64,000 bases of DNA from a virus: IMG/VR virus record IMGVR_UViG_3300042889_002533, positions 1-64,000 of that record, one strand, 5' to 3'. A program made the translations under genes and the position numbers. Under the pieces are notes generated by a model. That model was not told where the DNA came from. It made no database searches and saw only the letters and a list, made by a program, of their open reading frames with translations. Positions 1 to 8,128 of this stretch are shown here, one piece after another. The number at the start of each line of letters is the position of its first letter. Within the stretch, counting starts at the first letter, position 1.

Positions 1-302
1 CCGCAAGCGCGCGCAAAGATGCTTACCTAGCATTTTTCAATGACTCCAACAAAGCTAATCTTGACTTGATGTATCAGCTACAAAATGCAATTGTCAAGGC
101 TAAACTTATTATTATAGAAAAGCTTGACAGTCTCAAAAAGATAGATACCTTTGTCAAAACAAGTGATGGGTTCCGCGTAACAAGTCAAGAAGGCTTTGTT
201 GCAATTGACCATCTTAAAGGTGGTGCAGTCAAACTGGTTGACCGCATGACATTCAGTAAAAATAATTTTGATCCAAATGTAATCAAAGGCTGGCAAAAAT
301 AA
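1..302 (+). CDS. C-terminal part of an unidentified phage protein (cut by window edge)
   Basis: The reading frame is open from the left edge to a TAA at 302, so this is the last 99 or so residues of a longer protein rather than a 78-residue gene starting at TTG 66. The tail contains EGFVAIDHL, KLVDRMTFSKNNF and the ending VIKGWQK. These resemble, from memory, the C-terminus of a phage family of unknown function (possibly DUF6267-like). A late-promoter-like sequence for the next gene overlaps its end. Function unknown. Confidence 0.6.
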   Translation, partial: ASARKDAYLAFFNDSNKANLDLMYQLQNAIVKAKLIIIEKLDSLKKIDTFVKTSDGFRVTSQEGFVAIDHLKGGAVKLVDRMTFSKNNFDPNVIKGWQK

Positions 303-308
303 TAAATA
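301..308 (+). promoter_or_regulatory. Late-promoter-like box AATAAATA
   Basis: AATAAATA, one base from T4 late consensus TATAAATA, lies 7 bases before the ATG at 316. A start of transcription at the usual distance would fall at the start codon. Confidence 0.45.
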
Positions 309-315
309 GAACTAT

Positions 316-1266
316 ATGCAAACGTTTAACACACAAGACGATCCATTGGTAGGTATAGCACGTGCTATACTTGAAGGCACAGATGCACCACAAACTATTC
401 CAGCTAATTATTCAACACCATCTGACTTAAATGTTAACTATTCATTCTATGAAATGAGAGAAGCAACAGGTCCATTCATGTATATTGGGCCGGGGCGTGG
501 TACACTAATATATATGCTAAACCGCACCAATAAGCGTGCTGTACACGATGCCATCTTCATTGCGCTTAAAAAAGCATACAACGGTGGTGTTTGTGATGCG
601 GCTAGCATCCAGAGAGTCCTAAAGTATCATGATGTATATACTCTTAAGCCGTTAAAACCTAATGATATCAAACACAACCTTAGTGAAATTAACCGTGGCT
701 TTGATGATCAAGACGCTGCGCGCATGAAAACGCGTGCTGGTCGTGTTTGGTCAAACATCCCAGTAAAAGTTTTTCGCAATAAAAAGTTTGATTTTGTTAC
801 CTTTTGGGCCAAACAGAATGACATTAAAATGTCTGATGTTAAAGCTGTACACGACGCATTTAAGTTAAAAAATAACATCTTATGGGTCTGTTCCGATTCA
901 GAAAATTTTAATTTATATGGCGACCGCACGACCAATGATACTCCGTCCAAAACAAAACAATTGCAGAGTAAGTTGTATCCAAATCTTACACATGACCAAA
1001 TCTTGGCTATCATCATTAAGGCACATACCTCTGCTGCTCAAAAGTTAACTAGTGTTGAACGTGATGTTGTCGATGAGTTTAGAGGTACTAAAGATCGTGA
1101 TATGCAAGCATTGGTTAAAAAGTTAACTGGAGGATGGGATACGGTCGCCGCCCGTAATTATTATTCACGCATGTCAGAAGATAATATGAACTATTCAAAT
1201 ATACAGGACGACCCATTAGTAGAGATTGCAAAACAATTCCAATCTTATAGCCAAAGGATAATATAA
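316..1266 (+). CDS. Unknown late protein with capsid-targeting-like N-terminus
   Basis: 316 residues, product not recognised. The N-terminus (residues 7-20, QDDPLVGIARAILEG) is a short amphipathic stretch ending in LEG, like the capsid-targeting peptides that T4 prohead protease cuts after Glu. Nearly the same phrase, QDDPLVEIAKQF, recurs at residues 299-310, so the signal seems duplicated at the C-terminus. The middle is basic and lysine-rich (for example VFRNKKFDF near residue 150). A late-type box precedes it and late gene 1277 follows after 10 bases. I infer an internal head or injected protein; no enzymatic motif seen. Confidence 0.7.
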   Translation: MQTFNTQDDPLVGIARAILEGTDAPQTIPANYSTPSDLNVNYSFYEMREATGPFMYIGPGRGTLIYMLNRTNKRAVHDAIFIALKKAYNGGVCDAASIQRVLKYHDVYTLKPLKPNDIKHNLSEINRGFDDQDAARMKTRAGRVWSNIPVKVFRNKKFDFVTFWAKQNDIKMSDVKAVHDAFKLKNNILWVCSDSENFNLYGDRTTNDTPSKTKQLQSKLYPNLTHDQILAIIIKAHTSAAQKLTSVERDVVDEFRGTKDRDMQALVKKLTGGWDTVAARNYYSRMSEDNMNYSNIQDDPLVEIAKQFQSYSQRII

Positions 1267-1269
1267 ATA
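1262..1269 (+). promoter_or_regulatory. T4-type late promoter TATAAATA
   Basis: Exact TATAAATA 7 bases before ATG 1277, overlapping the stop of the previous gene. The predicted transcript would begin at or next to the start codon. Confidence 0.75.
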
Positions 1270-1276
1270 CAAACCT

Positions 1277-1660
1277 ATGAGCAAACCTTTTTCATTTAGA
1301 GACTTGATGGTTGTTGATCAGACTGAAGGCGCATGGGATGACGCTATCGGATTGATTGCATATCAATACAAAAAGCGCCGCCGTGGAATTATTGGTGAAG
1401 CAACCCAAGAGCCGTGTGAGGAGTGTGCGACCGAGCCATGTGAATGTGATGAAAGTTTTGAAGCACAATTTGATGCATTGACACCAACGGCTGAAGCTGT
1501 ATTAACTGGACCGCAGCGCGCAGATTGGGCCCGAGTTAATGCCGGTGCAATGAGCCGTGATGATTATAATAAAAAGTATAAGCGTGGTAAATATCGTCCA
1601 GCCGGCAATAAGCTTGCTGGTCCAGGAGGACTATATAAAAACCTTGTTAAAGGTGTATAA
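1277..1660 (+). CDS. Unknown small late protein, basic C-terminus
   Basis: 127 residues, not recognised. It starts MSKPFSFRDLMVV, a short helix-like leader similar in style to the capsid-targeting leaders nearby. Residues 46-60 hold a cysteine-rich acidic patch (CEECATEPCECDE). The C-terminal third is basic and glycine-rich (YKRGKYRPAGNK). An exact late promoter sits 7 bases upstream, and the next gene begins after 8 bases. Probably a minor head or internal protein; this is inference from context. Confidence 0.65.
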   Translation: MSKPFSFRDLMVVDQTEGAWDDAIGLIAYQYKKRRRGIIGEATQEPCEECATEPCECDESFEAQFDALTPTAEAVLTGPQRADWARVNAGAMSRDDYNKKYKRGKYRPAGNKLAGPGGLYKNLVKGV

Positions 1661-1663
1661 ATC
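1656..1663 (+). promoter_or_regulatory. Late-promoter-like box TATAAATC
   Basis: Seven of eight bases match TATAAATA. It overlaps the stop codon of the 1277 gene and lies 5 bases before ATG 1669. Confidence 0.5.
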
Positions 1664-1668
1664 ATATT

Positions 1669-2520
1669 ATGATAAAGTCCTTTAAGTCATTTACTGAAGA
1701 GCGCACTAATGGCGTTGTAGTTACCTTTGGGCGCTACAATCCACCTACCGTTGGTCATGAAAAATTATTTGATGCTGTCGCAAAAATTGCAAAAGGCAAA
1801 AACTTTTTAATCTATTCTTCTCAAAGTAATGACCTTAAAAATCCATTAGCTTATGATGACAAGATTAAGTTTCTTCGCAAAATGTTTCCATCATATGGGC
1901 GCAGTATTATATCTGATAAAAGTGTAAAGAACGTATTTGATGTTGCTGTAAAAGCATATGACGGCGGATATAACAAATTGACTCTGGTTGTTGGCAGCGA
2001 TCGTATAGATGAATTCACAAAGCTGTTAAACAAATATGATGGCGTTAAAGCCGGCCATGGATACTACTCATTCCGTGATGGTATTGAAGTTAAGAGCGCT
2101 GGTGAACGGGATCCTGATAGTGATGGAGTCAGCGGTATGAGTGCTAGCAAAATGCGAGCGGCGGCCGCCAACAATGATCTTGAAGCATTTGCAAAAGGCG
2201 TACCCAAAACATTTGGTGATGTCAAAGACATGTTCAATGCAGTGCGCGTTGGCCTCGGTCTTAAAGAAAGCCACAACTTTCGCAAACATGTTCAATTTGT
2301 AGCCGTTTCAGAAAACCGTGAACGCTATATTGCTGGAGAAATTTTCAACAAAGGTGATGTGGTATACAGCACCAAAACCGGTGAAGCTGAACTAATGATC
2401 ACTGAACAAAAACCAAACTATGTAGTGTGTAAGAACCTGCATACGCTAGCCGAAAGCAAAATCTTTGTGGCTGACTTGCGACTAACATTAGAAAATATAC
2501 AACCATTATGCACAGCATGA
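1669..2520 (+). CDS. NMN adenylyltransferase-like nucleotidyltransferase with capsid-targeting-like leader
   Basis: 283 residues. The fold signature is GRYNPPTVGH (residues 22-31), the HxGH-type nucleotide-binding motif of the cytidylyl/adenylyltransferase superfamily. It is followed by VVGSDR (near 104) and SGMSASKMRAAA (near 154), equivalent to the ISxTxxR motif. The natural role of the family is making NAD from NMN and ATP, or related nucleotidyl transfers. The extra N-terminal leader MIKSFKSFTEE resembles T4 capsid-targeting peptides, and the 80-residue C-terminal extension is not recognised. Late-type promoter upstream and late neighbours suggest it is made with the virion. Substrate is inferred, not shown. 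Confidence 0.75.
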   Translation: MIKSFKSFTEERTNGVVVTFGRYNPPTVGHEKLFDAVAKIAKGKNFLIYSSQSNDLKNPLAYDDKIKFLRKMFPSYGRSIISDKSVKNVFDVAVKAYDGGYNKLTLVVGSDRIDEFTKLLNKYDGVKAGHGYYSFRDGIEVKSAGERDPDSDGVSGMSASKMRAAAANNDLEAFAKGVPKTFGDVKDMFNAVRVGLGLKESHNFRKHVQFVAVSENRERYIAGEIFNKGDVVYSTKTGEAELMITEQKPNYVVCKNLHTLAESKIFVADLRLTLENIQPLCTA

Positions 2521-2921
2521 AAAATTTAGTAGAAGAAAGACAAAAACGTATTGTTCAAATAGCGACCAATAGTCCATATGACGACTTGATTGCGCAATTT
2601 GTTGAAAGCACAGCCGACTTTAAAAGCCTCAGTATTCTTGATATTAAAGAAAAGTATCATGCATTCATTGAAGAGAATACACCAGACGATTATGAAGCTG
2701 GCGGTATTGATAAAGGAGAAACCGCTAAGATTCGTTGCATTGGGAGTCACGGCGCATGCCGCATAGGTGATACCTATAATGGCCGCTGGGTTGCTAGTGC
2801 ACGTTCTAATGTATTGCGCCTAGAAGTTGATAACCTGCCTGGTGCTACGCAGCATCCAATTATCTTTTACGATAAAAACACAAACTACATCTCAATCCCA
2901 AAACAATTCAAACTATTATGA
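2517..2921 (+). CDS. Unknown small late protein
   Basis: 134 residues from ATG 2517, which overlaps the previous stop as ATGA; an in-frame ATG at 2508 would add three residues. The leader MKNLVEERQKR resembles those of the neighbouring late genes. The rest has no recognisable motif apart from a central region with scattered Cys and Gly (CIGSHGACRIGD, near 77). It overlaps the 2918 gene by 4 bases, so the two are probably translationally coupled. Confidence 0.65.
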   Translation: MKNLVEERQKRIVQIATNSPYDDLIAQFVESTADFKSLSILDIKEKYHAFIEENTPDDYEAGGIDKGETAKIRCIGSHGACRIGDTYNGRWVASARSNVLRLEVDNLPGATQHPIIFYDKNTNYISIPKQFKLL

Positions 2922-3814
2922 AAACATTATCGCAAATCTTAAACGCCGTTCCAGCTGTTGACCTTACCGAAAGTCATTCATGGAAGATTCTTAATACAAC
3001 ACTTCACGGACTAGGTTTTGAAGCAGCTAAAGGTTCTGACCTACGCAGCTTTAAAGGCCTGCCTAAGGATGACATTTACCATCTATATGGTATTCCAATG
3101 CGCGCTGGTAAGTGGGCTGACGTATGGTTCGTTATTCTTGAAGATGGCTATGCAGTTGTCAATGATGAAAAGGTAACCATGTTTGATCATATGGGAGATG
3201 CTATTAAAGCTATTCAAAAGATTGGTGTTCAACAGAAGAAGAATGCTGTCAATGAAGATCGTAGTTTTGAAACATTTGATGACAAACACCTTAAGATGTG
3301 GTTAAATATAAACTGGACAACCGCAAAGGTGGGCGATCAGTTTGCAAAGGAGCTTAAAGCTGCTGCAGCTGAGGCTAAGAAACGCGGTCTTAAGTGGATG
3401 ACAGAAGAAAAGTTGAGTGCAGACGACGATGCAGGTGTATGGATCAGTGATTTTGTAAAGAGTACCGACACACGCTTTGAAGGCAAGAGTAAAAAGGAAC
3501 GCATCAAGATGGCGCTAGGTGCTTATTATGCAGCTCAAAACGAAGAGTTTGAAACCGAAGGAACTCAACTAGACGAAGAAGTTGACTATTATAAATTCAA
3601 ACAGTTGGCTATCCTTGGATTGTTATCACCAGGCGATGCAAATAAAGCAGCTCTTGGCATGAAAGCTATTGAAGGCGGACATCCACCAACTCAAGAACAA
3701 AAGAAAATCATTGGTGATACTCTTGTTCTATTGGTTAGTATGATTACAGGCGATAGCGCAATATTAAACAAACTAAAGAAGACTGCTCGTGACGCTAAAA
3801 CACCTGCGGCATAA
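2918..3814 (+). CDS. Unknown late protein with phage head-associated motif
   Basis: 298 residues. The leader MKTLSQILNAV matches MKTLQQILE of the 6124 gene, so both probably carry a capsid-targeting-type signal. Residues 187-208 (near FEGKSKKERIKMALGAYYAA) are a block I recall from several phage head or prohead-associated proteins. The C-terminal domain is helical (KQLAILGLLSPGDANKAALG). It is the last gene before a 194-base non-coding gap ahead of the endolysin. Product class inferred. Confidence 0.65.
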   Translation: MKTLSQILNAVPAVDLTESHSWKILNTTLHGLGFEAAKGSDLRSFKGLPKDDIYHLYGIPMRAGKWADVWFVILEDGYAVVNDEKVTMFDHMGDAIKAIQKIGVQQKKNAVNEDRSFETFDDKHLKMWLNINWTTAKVGDQFAKELKAAAAEAKKRGLKWMTEEKLSADDDAGVWISDFVKSTDTRFEGKSKKERIKMALGAYYAAQNEEFETEGTQLDEEVDYYKFKQLAILGLLSPGDANKAALGMKAIEGGHPPTQEQKKIIGDTLVLLVSMITGDSAILNKLKKTARDAKTPAA

Positions 3815-3855
3815 ACAGTCTAATGGTTCTTTCTCTATTGCAACGGTACTCCCTT

Positions 3856-3873
3856 CGGGAACCTACGGTAACA
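3856..3873 (+). repeat. 18-base sequence exactly complementary to 53168-53185
   Basis: The segment CGGGAACCTACGGTAACA here is the exact reverse complement of bases 53168-53185, inside a promoter-plus-terminator unit with no ORF. With one mismatch the match extends to 24 bases. If both are transcribed rightward the RNAs could pair. Confidence 0.7.
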
Positions 3874-3915
3874 ACTGATGTAACAAGATTGTTTAATTAA
3901 GCAACCTTAACGTAT

Positions 3916-3965
3916 CATATGGTATACAATATTGCACCATTTCGTATAAAGTATTATACCATATG
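3916..3965. promoter_or_regulatory. 11-bp inverted repeat upstream of endolysin
   Basis: CATATGGTATA (3916-3926) and TATACCATATG (3955-3965) are exact inverted repeats with a 28-base loop, 43 bases before the endolysin ATG. They could form an RNA hairpin or an operator. Together with the element at 3856 they fill most of the 194-base gap 3815-4008, which holds no ORF. Confidence 0.55.
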
Positions 3966-4008
3966 ACATTAAACTTGTAAAGGATAAAATTCATAAATTA
4001 CAAAATAA

Positions 4009-4779
4009 ATGCAATTCGACGGAAGAAAACAAATTGTTAAGAGTGTTCAAGCTGCATTGGGTTTGGATGCTGATGGTGTTGACGGCGCACACACATGGAC
4101 TGCTATTGCAGCTAAGATTGGTGTAGCTGCAGCTACTGTTGCACCAGTATCAACCTCAACCGTTGTTGGTATTGGTGACGCTGCCTACAAACTTATTCTT
4201 AAGTATGAAGTGGGTGGAGGCCCAAGCTATTACAATAAAGCATTGAAGAATCCATGTTACCCAGGTGGTGAAAGTGGTGTTACCATTGGTATTGGTTATG
4301 ATATGGGTTACAATACTACTGCTCAATTTGCAACCGATTGGAAAGGGCTATTAAGCGCATCAGATTATACCCGACTTGTGCCACACCTTGGCAAAAAGAG
4401 CAGTCCTGCAAAAGATGCAGTGCGCATTCTTAAAGATATTAGCGTATCTTGGGAAGCAGCTGAAGTGGTATTCAAAGGCAACACGCTACCACGCTTTATC
4501 AAGGAAACTGTTCGTGCATTCCCAGGCTCTGAACGGCTACACGAGGACGCCTTTGGTGCACTTGTAAGTTTAGTATTTAATCGTGGTGGCAGCATAACTG
4601 GCAGTTCACGTGCTGAAATGTTAAACATCAAGAATGCAATTGCCTCCAATCGTGCTGACATTTATGCCTACATTGCAGATCAAATCGTTGATATGAAACG
4701 TCTTTGGGTTGGCAAAGGTTTGGATGGATTACTTACACGCCGCGATGAAGAAGCAAAGATGGTCAAAAGCTGTGCTTAA
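4009..4779 (+). CDS. Endolysin: peptidoglycan-binding domain plus lysozyme-like domain
   Basis: 256 residues. Residues 1-37 look like a peptidoglycan-binding type 1 repeat (VKSVQAALGLDADGVDG). After an Ala/Val/Thr linker the C-terminal domain has KYEVGGG (likely catalytic Glu near 67), GVTIGIGYDMGY (near 91) and LVSLVFNRGGS (near 186), as in pesticin/T4-lysozyme-like muramidases. It should cut the glycan strand of the host cell wall at lysis. No signal peptide is visible, so a holin is needed for export. The long structured leader upstream suggests post-transcriptional control. Confidence 0.8.
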   Translation: MQFDGRKQIVKSVQAALGLDADGVDGAHTWTAIAAKIGVAAATVAPVSTSTVVGIGDAAYKLILKYEVGGGPSYYNKALKNPCYPGGESGVTIGIGYDMGYNTTAQFATDWKGLLSASDYTRLVPHLGKKSSPAKDAVRILKDISVSWEAAEVVFKGNTLPRFIKETVRAFPGSERLHEDAFGALVSLVFNRGGSITGSSRAEMLNIKNAIASNRADIYAYIADQIVDMKRLWVGKGLDGLLTRRDEEAKMVKSCA

Positions 4780-4780
4780 T

Positions 4781-4788
4781 TATAAATA
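4781..4788 (+). promoter_or_regulatory. T4-type late promoter TATAAATA
   Basis: Exact consensus, 7 bases before ATG 4796 and directly after the endolysin stop. Confidence 0.75.
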
Positions 4789-4795
4789 GATTGTT

Positions 4796-6127
4796 ATGCC
4801 ACACTATACTGCTCCACGCACGTTGTCTCGTAAGATTGAGGATTACCTTGACTATGGGTTTACTAGCAATTCTTCAAGTGCTGCAACTGCAACCTCAACA
4901 GCATATGACGGGTTTGGGCGCCTTCGTGTGGCTGAACCTTATACATTATTTGATAGTCAGCATCGGTATTCAGAAAATAAAAAATGGAATAATGTTCTTA
5001 CCGGAACTGGTGCAGTAGCTTATATACAAAGTGAAAGCGCTGTTGACTTAAAGGCGCCAGCCGGTGCTGGAACTGTGACGAGACAAAGCAATGTTGTATT
5101 TCCTTATCAGCCAGGAAAATCATTGCTCTTAATGAATAGTTTTGCTTTCAGTGCCCGTACCACAACGGGATCACAAACAGTTACGCAACGAATCGGTTAT
5201 TTTAGCAGTGATAATGGCATTTATCTTGAACAAACAAACGGCACCGCCGATGTAGTGACGCCTCGTAATGGTAATGGCTTACGATTTGTATTGCGATCAG
5301 ACAGCACAAATACAACAGTTGGCGATTCAACAGAAATTTCTGTTGAGCAGGCAAATTGGAATGGCGATAAGTTTGACGGAACCGGAATTAGTGGCAGAAT
5401 TTTAGATATTAGTAAAGCAAATATATTCTGGATGGATATCGAATGGCTGGGTGTTGGTGATGTTCGTTGCGGATTTATTGTTGACGGCCGAATGGTTGTT
5501 GCACATACATTCCATAATGATAATATCAACACCACTTCCTATATGACAACCGCGGTGTTGCCTATAAGATATGAATTGACCAACACTGGTTCTACAAGCC
5601 CATTCATTAAACAGGTATGTAATACTGTAATTAGTGAAGGTGGTTTTAACCCAACTAGCATTACATATAATCAATTAGCAACCGCTAATATATCAAATGC
5701 CAATCTTCGTACTGCAGCCACAGATGGATTATTCTATAATGTAGTTTCAATACGATTGGCCACAGGCAAAACTGATGGTATAATTATTCCTACTGATATT
5801 GAATTGCTAGGAGAAAGTAACAAATCATATCAATGGGCTTTACTTCGTAACGCTACATTTGGCACCGCTCCTACATGGACAACACATGCGGATTGTGACA
5901 CAGCCCAATTTACAACTAGTGTATCAACGATCACCGGCGGTGTGTTGGTAAAGACTGGATATTTCACAAGTAATAGTGGAAGTGTTGGTGCAACGCTTGC
6001 TGGTGATATTGCATTGCAACTTGGAAGAACTATAGCTGGAGTGTCTGATACGTATACTGTTGCAATTACAACTACTGGCACAAACGCAAAATATACAGGC
6101 GGCCTTGCATGGTATCAAATCATATGA
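4796..6127 (+). CDS. Phage structural protein, beta-rich (tail or capsid decoration)
   Basis: 443 residues, Ser/Thr/Gly-rich and largely beta by composition, as is typical of tail fibre, baseplate or decoration proteins. The motif DGFGRLRVAEPYTLFDS (residues 40-56) is one I recall from minor structural proteins of large phages. No transmembrane segment or catalytic motif is seen. It lies under its own exact late promoter and its stop overlaps the next start (ATGA). The exact position in the virion cannot be told from sequence. Confidence 0.65.
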   Translation: MPHYTAPRTLSRKIEDYLDYGFTSNSSSAATATSTAYDGFGRLRVAEPYTLFDSQHRYSENKKWNNVLTGTGAVAYIQSESAVDLKAPAGAGTVTRQSNVVFPYQPGKSLLLMNSFAFSARTTTGSQTVTQRIGYFSSDNGIYLEQTNGTADVVTPRNGNGLRFVLRSDSTNTTVGDSTEISVEQANWNGDKFDGTGISGRILDISKANIFWMDIEWLGVGDVRCGFIVDGRMVVAHTFHNDNINTTSYMTTAVLPIRYELTNTGSTSPFIKQVCNTVISEGGFNPTSITYNQLATANISNANLRTAATDGLFYNVVSIRLATGKTDGIIIPTDIELLGESNKSYQWALLRNATFGTAPTWTTHADCDTAQFTTSVSTITGGVLVKTGYFTSNSGSVGATLAGDIALQLGRTIAGVSDTYTVAITTTGTNAKYTGGLAWYQII

Positions 6128-6459
6128 AGACACTACAACAAATATTAGAGACTCCAACCTTTACGCTGTTTGAAGCGGCTGAATATGATGGTAAAGAAGT
6201 AACACTCAACAAGCCATTTCGCAGCGATGACGATAAACATAAGTTTTATGTATATGTCAAAAACGAAAAAGACAATGTAATCAAACTTGGTTTTGGCGAT
6301 CCCAACATGGAAATCAAACGAGACGACCCAGCGCGTCTAAAAAGTTATCGTGCACGCCACGGCTGCGATACCGATCCTGGCCCAAAGTGGAAAGCTAACT
6401 ATTGGAGCTGCAGATTCTGGGAAGCAGGCAAGAGTGTTAGTGATTTGCTTAAAAAATAA
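6124..6459 (+). CDS. Conserved phage protein of unknown function, capsid-leader-like N-terminus
   Basis: 111 residues from ATG 6124 (ATGA overlap with the structural gene). The leader MKTLQQILETPTFTLFEAAE resembles a T4 capsid-targeting peptide with a possible cut after Glu 16 or 20. The core LGFGDPNMEIKRDDPARL, then a Cys-containing segment ending NYWSCRFWEAG, is a conserved domain I recall from many large phages and some giant viruses, with no known function. The stop overlaps the next start by one base. Confidence 0.65.
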   Translation: MKTLQQILETPTFTLFEAAEYDGKEVTLNKPFRSDDDKHKFYVYVKNEKDNVIKLGFGDPNMEIKRDDPARLKSYRARHGCDTDPGPKWKANYWSCRFWEAGKSVSDLLKK

Positions 6460-7184
6460 TGTACATTACAAAAAATGCAGTATACTTGCATGTGCCTAAA
6501 ACCGGCGGAACATGGATGGATTCTGTATTAAGCAGCATTATAACAGAAGGCCATGATTGCAATTTGGATTGGATGCCAAAAGAATATACTCATTGCTTTG
6601 CAGCAGTAAGAAATCCTTGGGCATGGTATGTTTCTCTTTATAAGTTTTGTATATACGGTTCAGAAATGGAAATGCCAATTTGGCCGCAAAGCATTATGAT
6701 GACATTTGGTGTTAAGACTGTATCATTTGAAACATTCTTAAAAACTCTATTGTCACCATCACATCAATTTAAGCATGACCTTATTAAAAACAATCGCATT
6801 GTAATGATGCAAAATTATTTTGTTGATTCGGATGATTGGGAATTGCAAAAAAGATTAAAGAATACATATAAGCCTATTGCTCGTGAATGGTTAAATAATC
6901 AATATGATTATTATACACACGTTTGTAACCTTTATTTACAACATGCAACAGTAATTGGTAAAACCGAAACATTAAAAGATGACTTGTCAGCATTTATAAC
7001 AGCTGTAGGAGATATGACTCCACAGGTAAAGTACCAACTTGACAATATGTTGCCAATAAATACTACTACAAAGGATGACTATCGTGAATACTATTCAAAA
7101 TCATTGCGTGATTTGGTATATGATCATGCTAAAGAAGTCATAAATAAATTTGGTTATACATTTGAATATGAAACGTACGCATGA
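6459..7184 (+). CDS. Sulfotransferase-like protein
   Basis: 241 residues. HVPKTGGTWMDS (residues 11-22) matches the PAPS phosphosulfate-binding loop (HIPKTGGT) of Golgi-type carbohydrate sulfotransferases. AAVRNPWAWYVSLYKF (near 50) matches the 3'-phosphate-binding motif RNPxxRxxSxY, with Trp where Arg is usual. Such enzymes move sulfate from PAPS to a sugar or other hydroxyl. A gene like this in a late structural cluster suggests modification of a virion glycan or host surface, but the acceptor is unknown. The C-terminal 100 residues are not recognised. Confidence 0.65.
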   Translation: MYITKNAVYLHVPKTGGTWMDSVLSSIITEGHDCNLDWMPKEYTHCFAAVRNPWAWYVSLYKFCIYGSEMEMPIWPQSIMMTFGVKTVSFETFLKTLLSPSHQFKHDLIKNNRIVMMQNYFVDSDDWELQKRLKNTYKPIAREWLNNQYDYYTHVCNLYLQHATVIGKTETLKDDLSAFITAVGDMTPQVKYQLDNMLPINTTTKDDYREYYSKSLRDLVYDHAKEVINKFGYTFEYETYA

Positions 7185-7536
7185 CTTGACAGAAAAGAAT
7201 TTTCTACTGTATGCAGCTACCAATTATAACAATCCACGCTGCCTTGATGTAAAAGAATTTCATGAGGACCTTAATCGTCTTAAATATATCAAAAAGCTTC
7301 TAAACAAATACCAAGAAAAAAGTATACTTCAGGAGCGACTAATTTTAAACCATTTGATCATTATGCACAACGTGTTTAATATCTCTGCTGCAACGCGCAT
7401 GTGCTTTTTTAAAATTAAAGAAACACATTGGCCAACACTAAAAACTTTTTTATTGTATCTTAACTATATACCTGAAGATCAGTATCTTAATATACCAATT
7501 GACTTGCGCGTAGCGCGTGTTCTTCAAAAATTATAA
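7168..7536 (+). CDS. Conserved phage protein of unknown function (DUF7207-like)
   Basis: 122 residues from ATG 7168, inside the end of the previous gene. DLTEKNFLLYAATNYNNPRC at the N-terminus and LILNHLIIMHNVF near the middle match, from memory, a small helical family widespread in large marine and T4-like phages (DUF7207). No function is known. It is followed after 7 bases by a late gene with its own promoter. Confidence 0.65.
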   Translation: MKRTHDLTEKNFLLYAATNYNNPRCLDVKEFHEDLNRLKYIKKLLNKYQEKSILQERLILNHLIIMHNVFNISAATRMCFFKIKETHWPTLKTFLLYLNYIPEDQYLNIPIDLRVARVLQKL

Positions 7537-7539
7537 ATA
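7532..7539 (+). promoter_or_regulatory. T4-type late promoter TATAAATA
   Basis: Exact consensus 4 bases before ATG 7544, overlapping the stop of the previous gene. The predicted transcript would have essentially no leader. Confidence 0.75.
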
Positions 7540-7543
7540 CATT

Positions 7544-8128
7544 ATGGGATTCTTTTCAACTGCTACAGACACATACTTTGCATTTCGTTTTCTGCGACTG
7601 CTTACAACTCCTTGGGAAAAAACAGGAGCTTACAAGCTGGGCATAATTGATGCTGAAGGAAAGATACTGCGTAAGCCAATCGACATGAGCGAACGCAGCA
7701 AATACAACATCTTTCACCGATTAGTATTTCGCATCAAGCGTTTGCTCAACAAGATTCCATTTGGTAAAACCACCGTAGCTAGCTATCTTGCTGCGCTATG
7801 GCTTATTAAAGAACATACGGGCATCAGCGACAAAAGAATCCATAGTATATTGCATGAGGTTACTGGCGTTGACATTGATATGAATAGCTTGATTGAAAGC
7901 ACATGGTATATCAACGAGGACTCAACACTCCAAAGCGGTGTGTATACACTTGCAAGAAATATTGCATTTGCAACCACAGGCGAAGAACTTCAAATTATAA
8001 ATACCCAAGTGGTTGTAAAAGAAAATGCAATTGCAGTTGGATCAATTTTAGGTGTGCCGGTTTATGAAGCATGCCATGTAAAAACTCGACAGACACTATT
8101 TGTAACACCATACGACCTTAAAAGATGA
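7544..8128 (+). CDS. Conserved large-phage protein of unknown function
   Basis: 194 residues from the ATG placed 4 bases after an exact late box (an upstream in-frame ATG at 7517 would include that promoter). FRFLRLLTTPWEKTGAYKLG (residues 13-32) and FHRLVFRIKRLLNKIPFGKT (near 67) are basic, partly hydrophobic segments I recall from a conserved family in T4-like jumbo phages. It may be membrane- or head-associated. It overlaps the next gene by 4 bases. Confidence 0.6.
   Translation: MGFFSTATDTYFAFRFLRLLTTPWEKTGAYKLGIIDAEGKILRKPIDMSERSKYNIFHRLVFRIKRLLNKIPFGKTTVASYLAALWLIKEHTGISDKRIHSILHEVTGVDIDMNSLIESTWYINEDSTLQSGVYTLARNIAFATTGEELQIINTQVVVKENAIAVGSILGVPVYEACHVKTRQTLFVTPYDLKR

Noticed and set aside
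66-302. Independent 78-residue gene starting at TTG 66
   Set aside because: The frame is open to the window edge, so it is the end of a longer gene.
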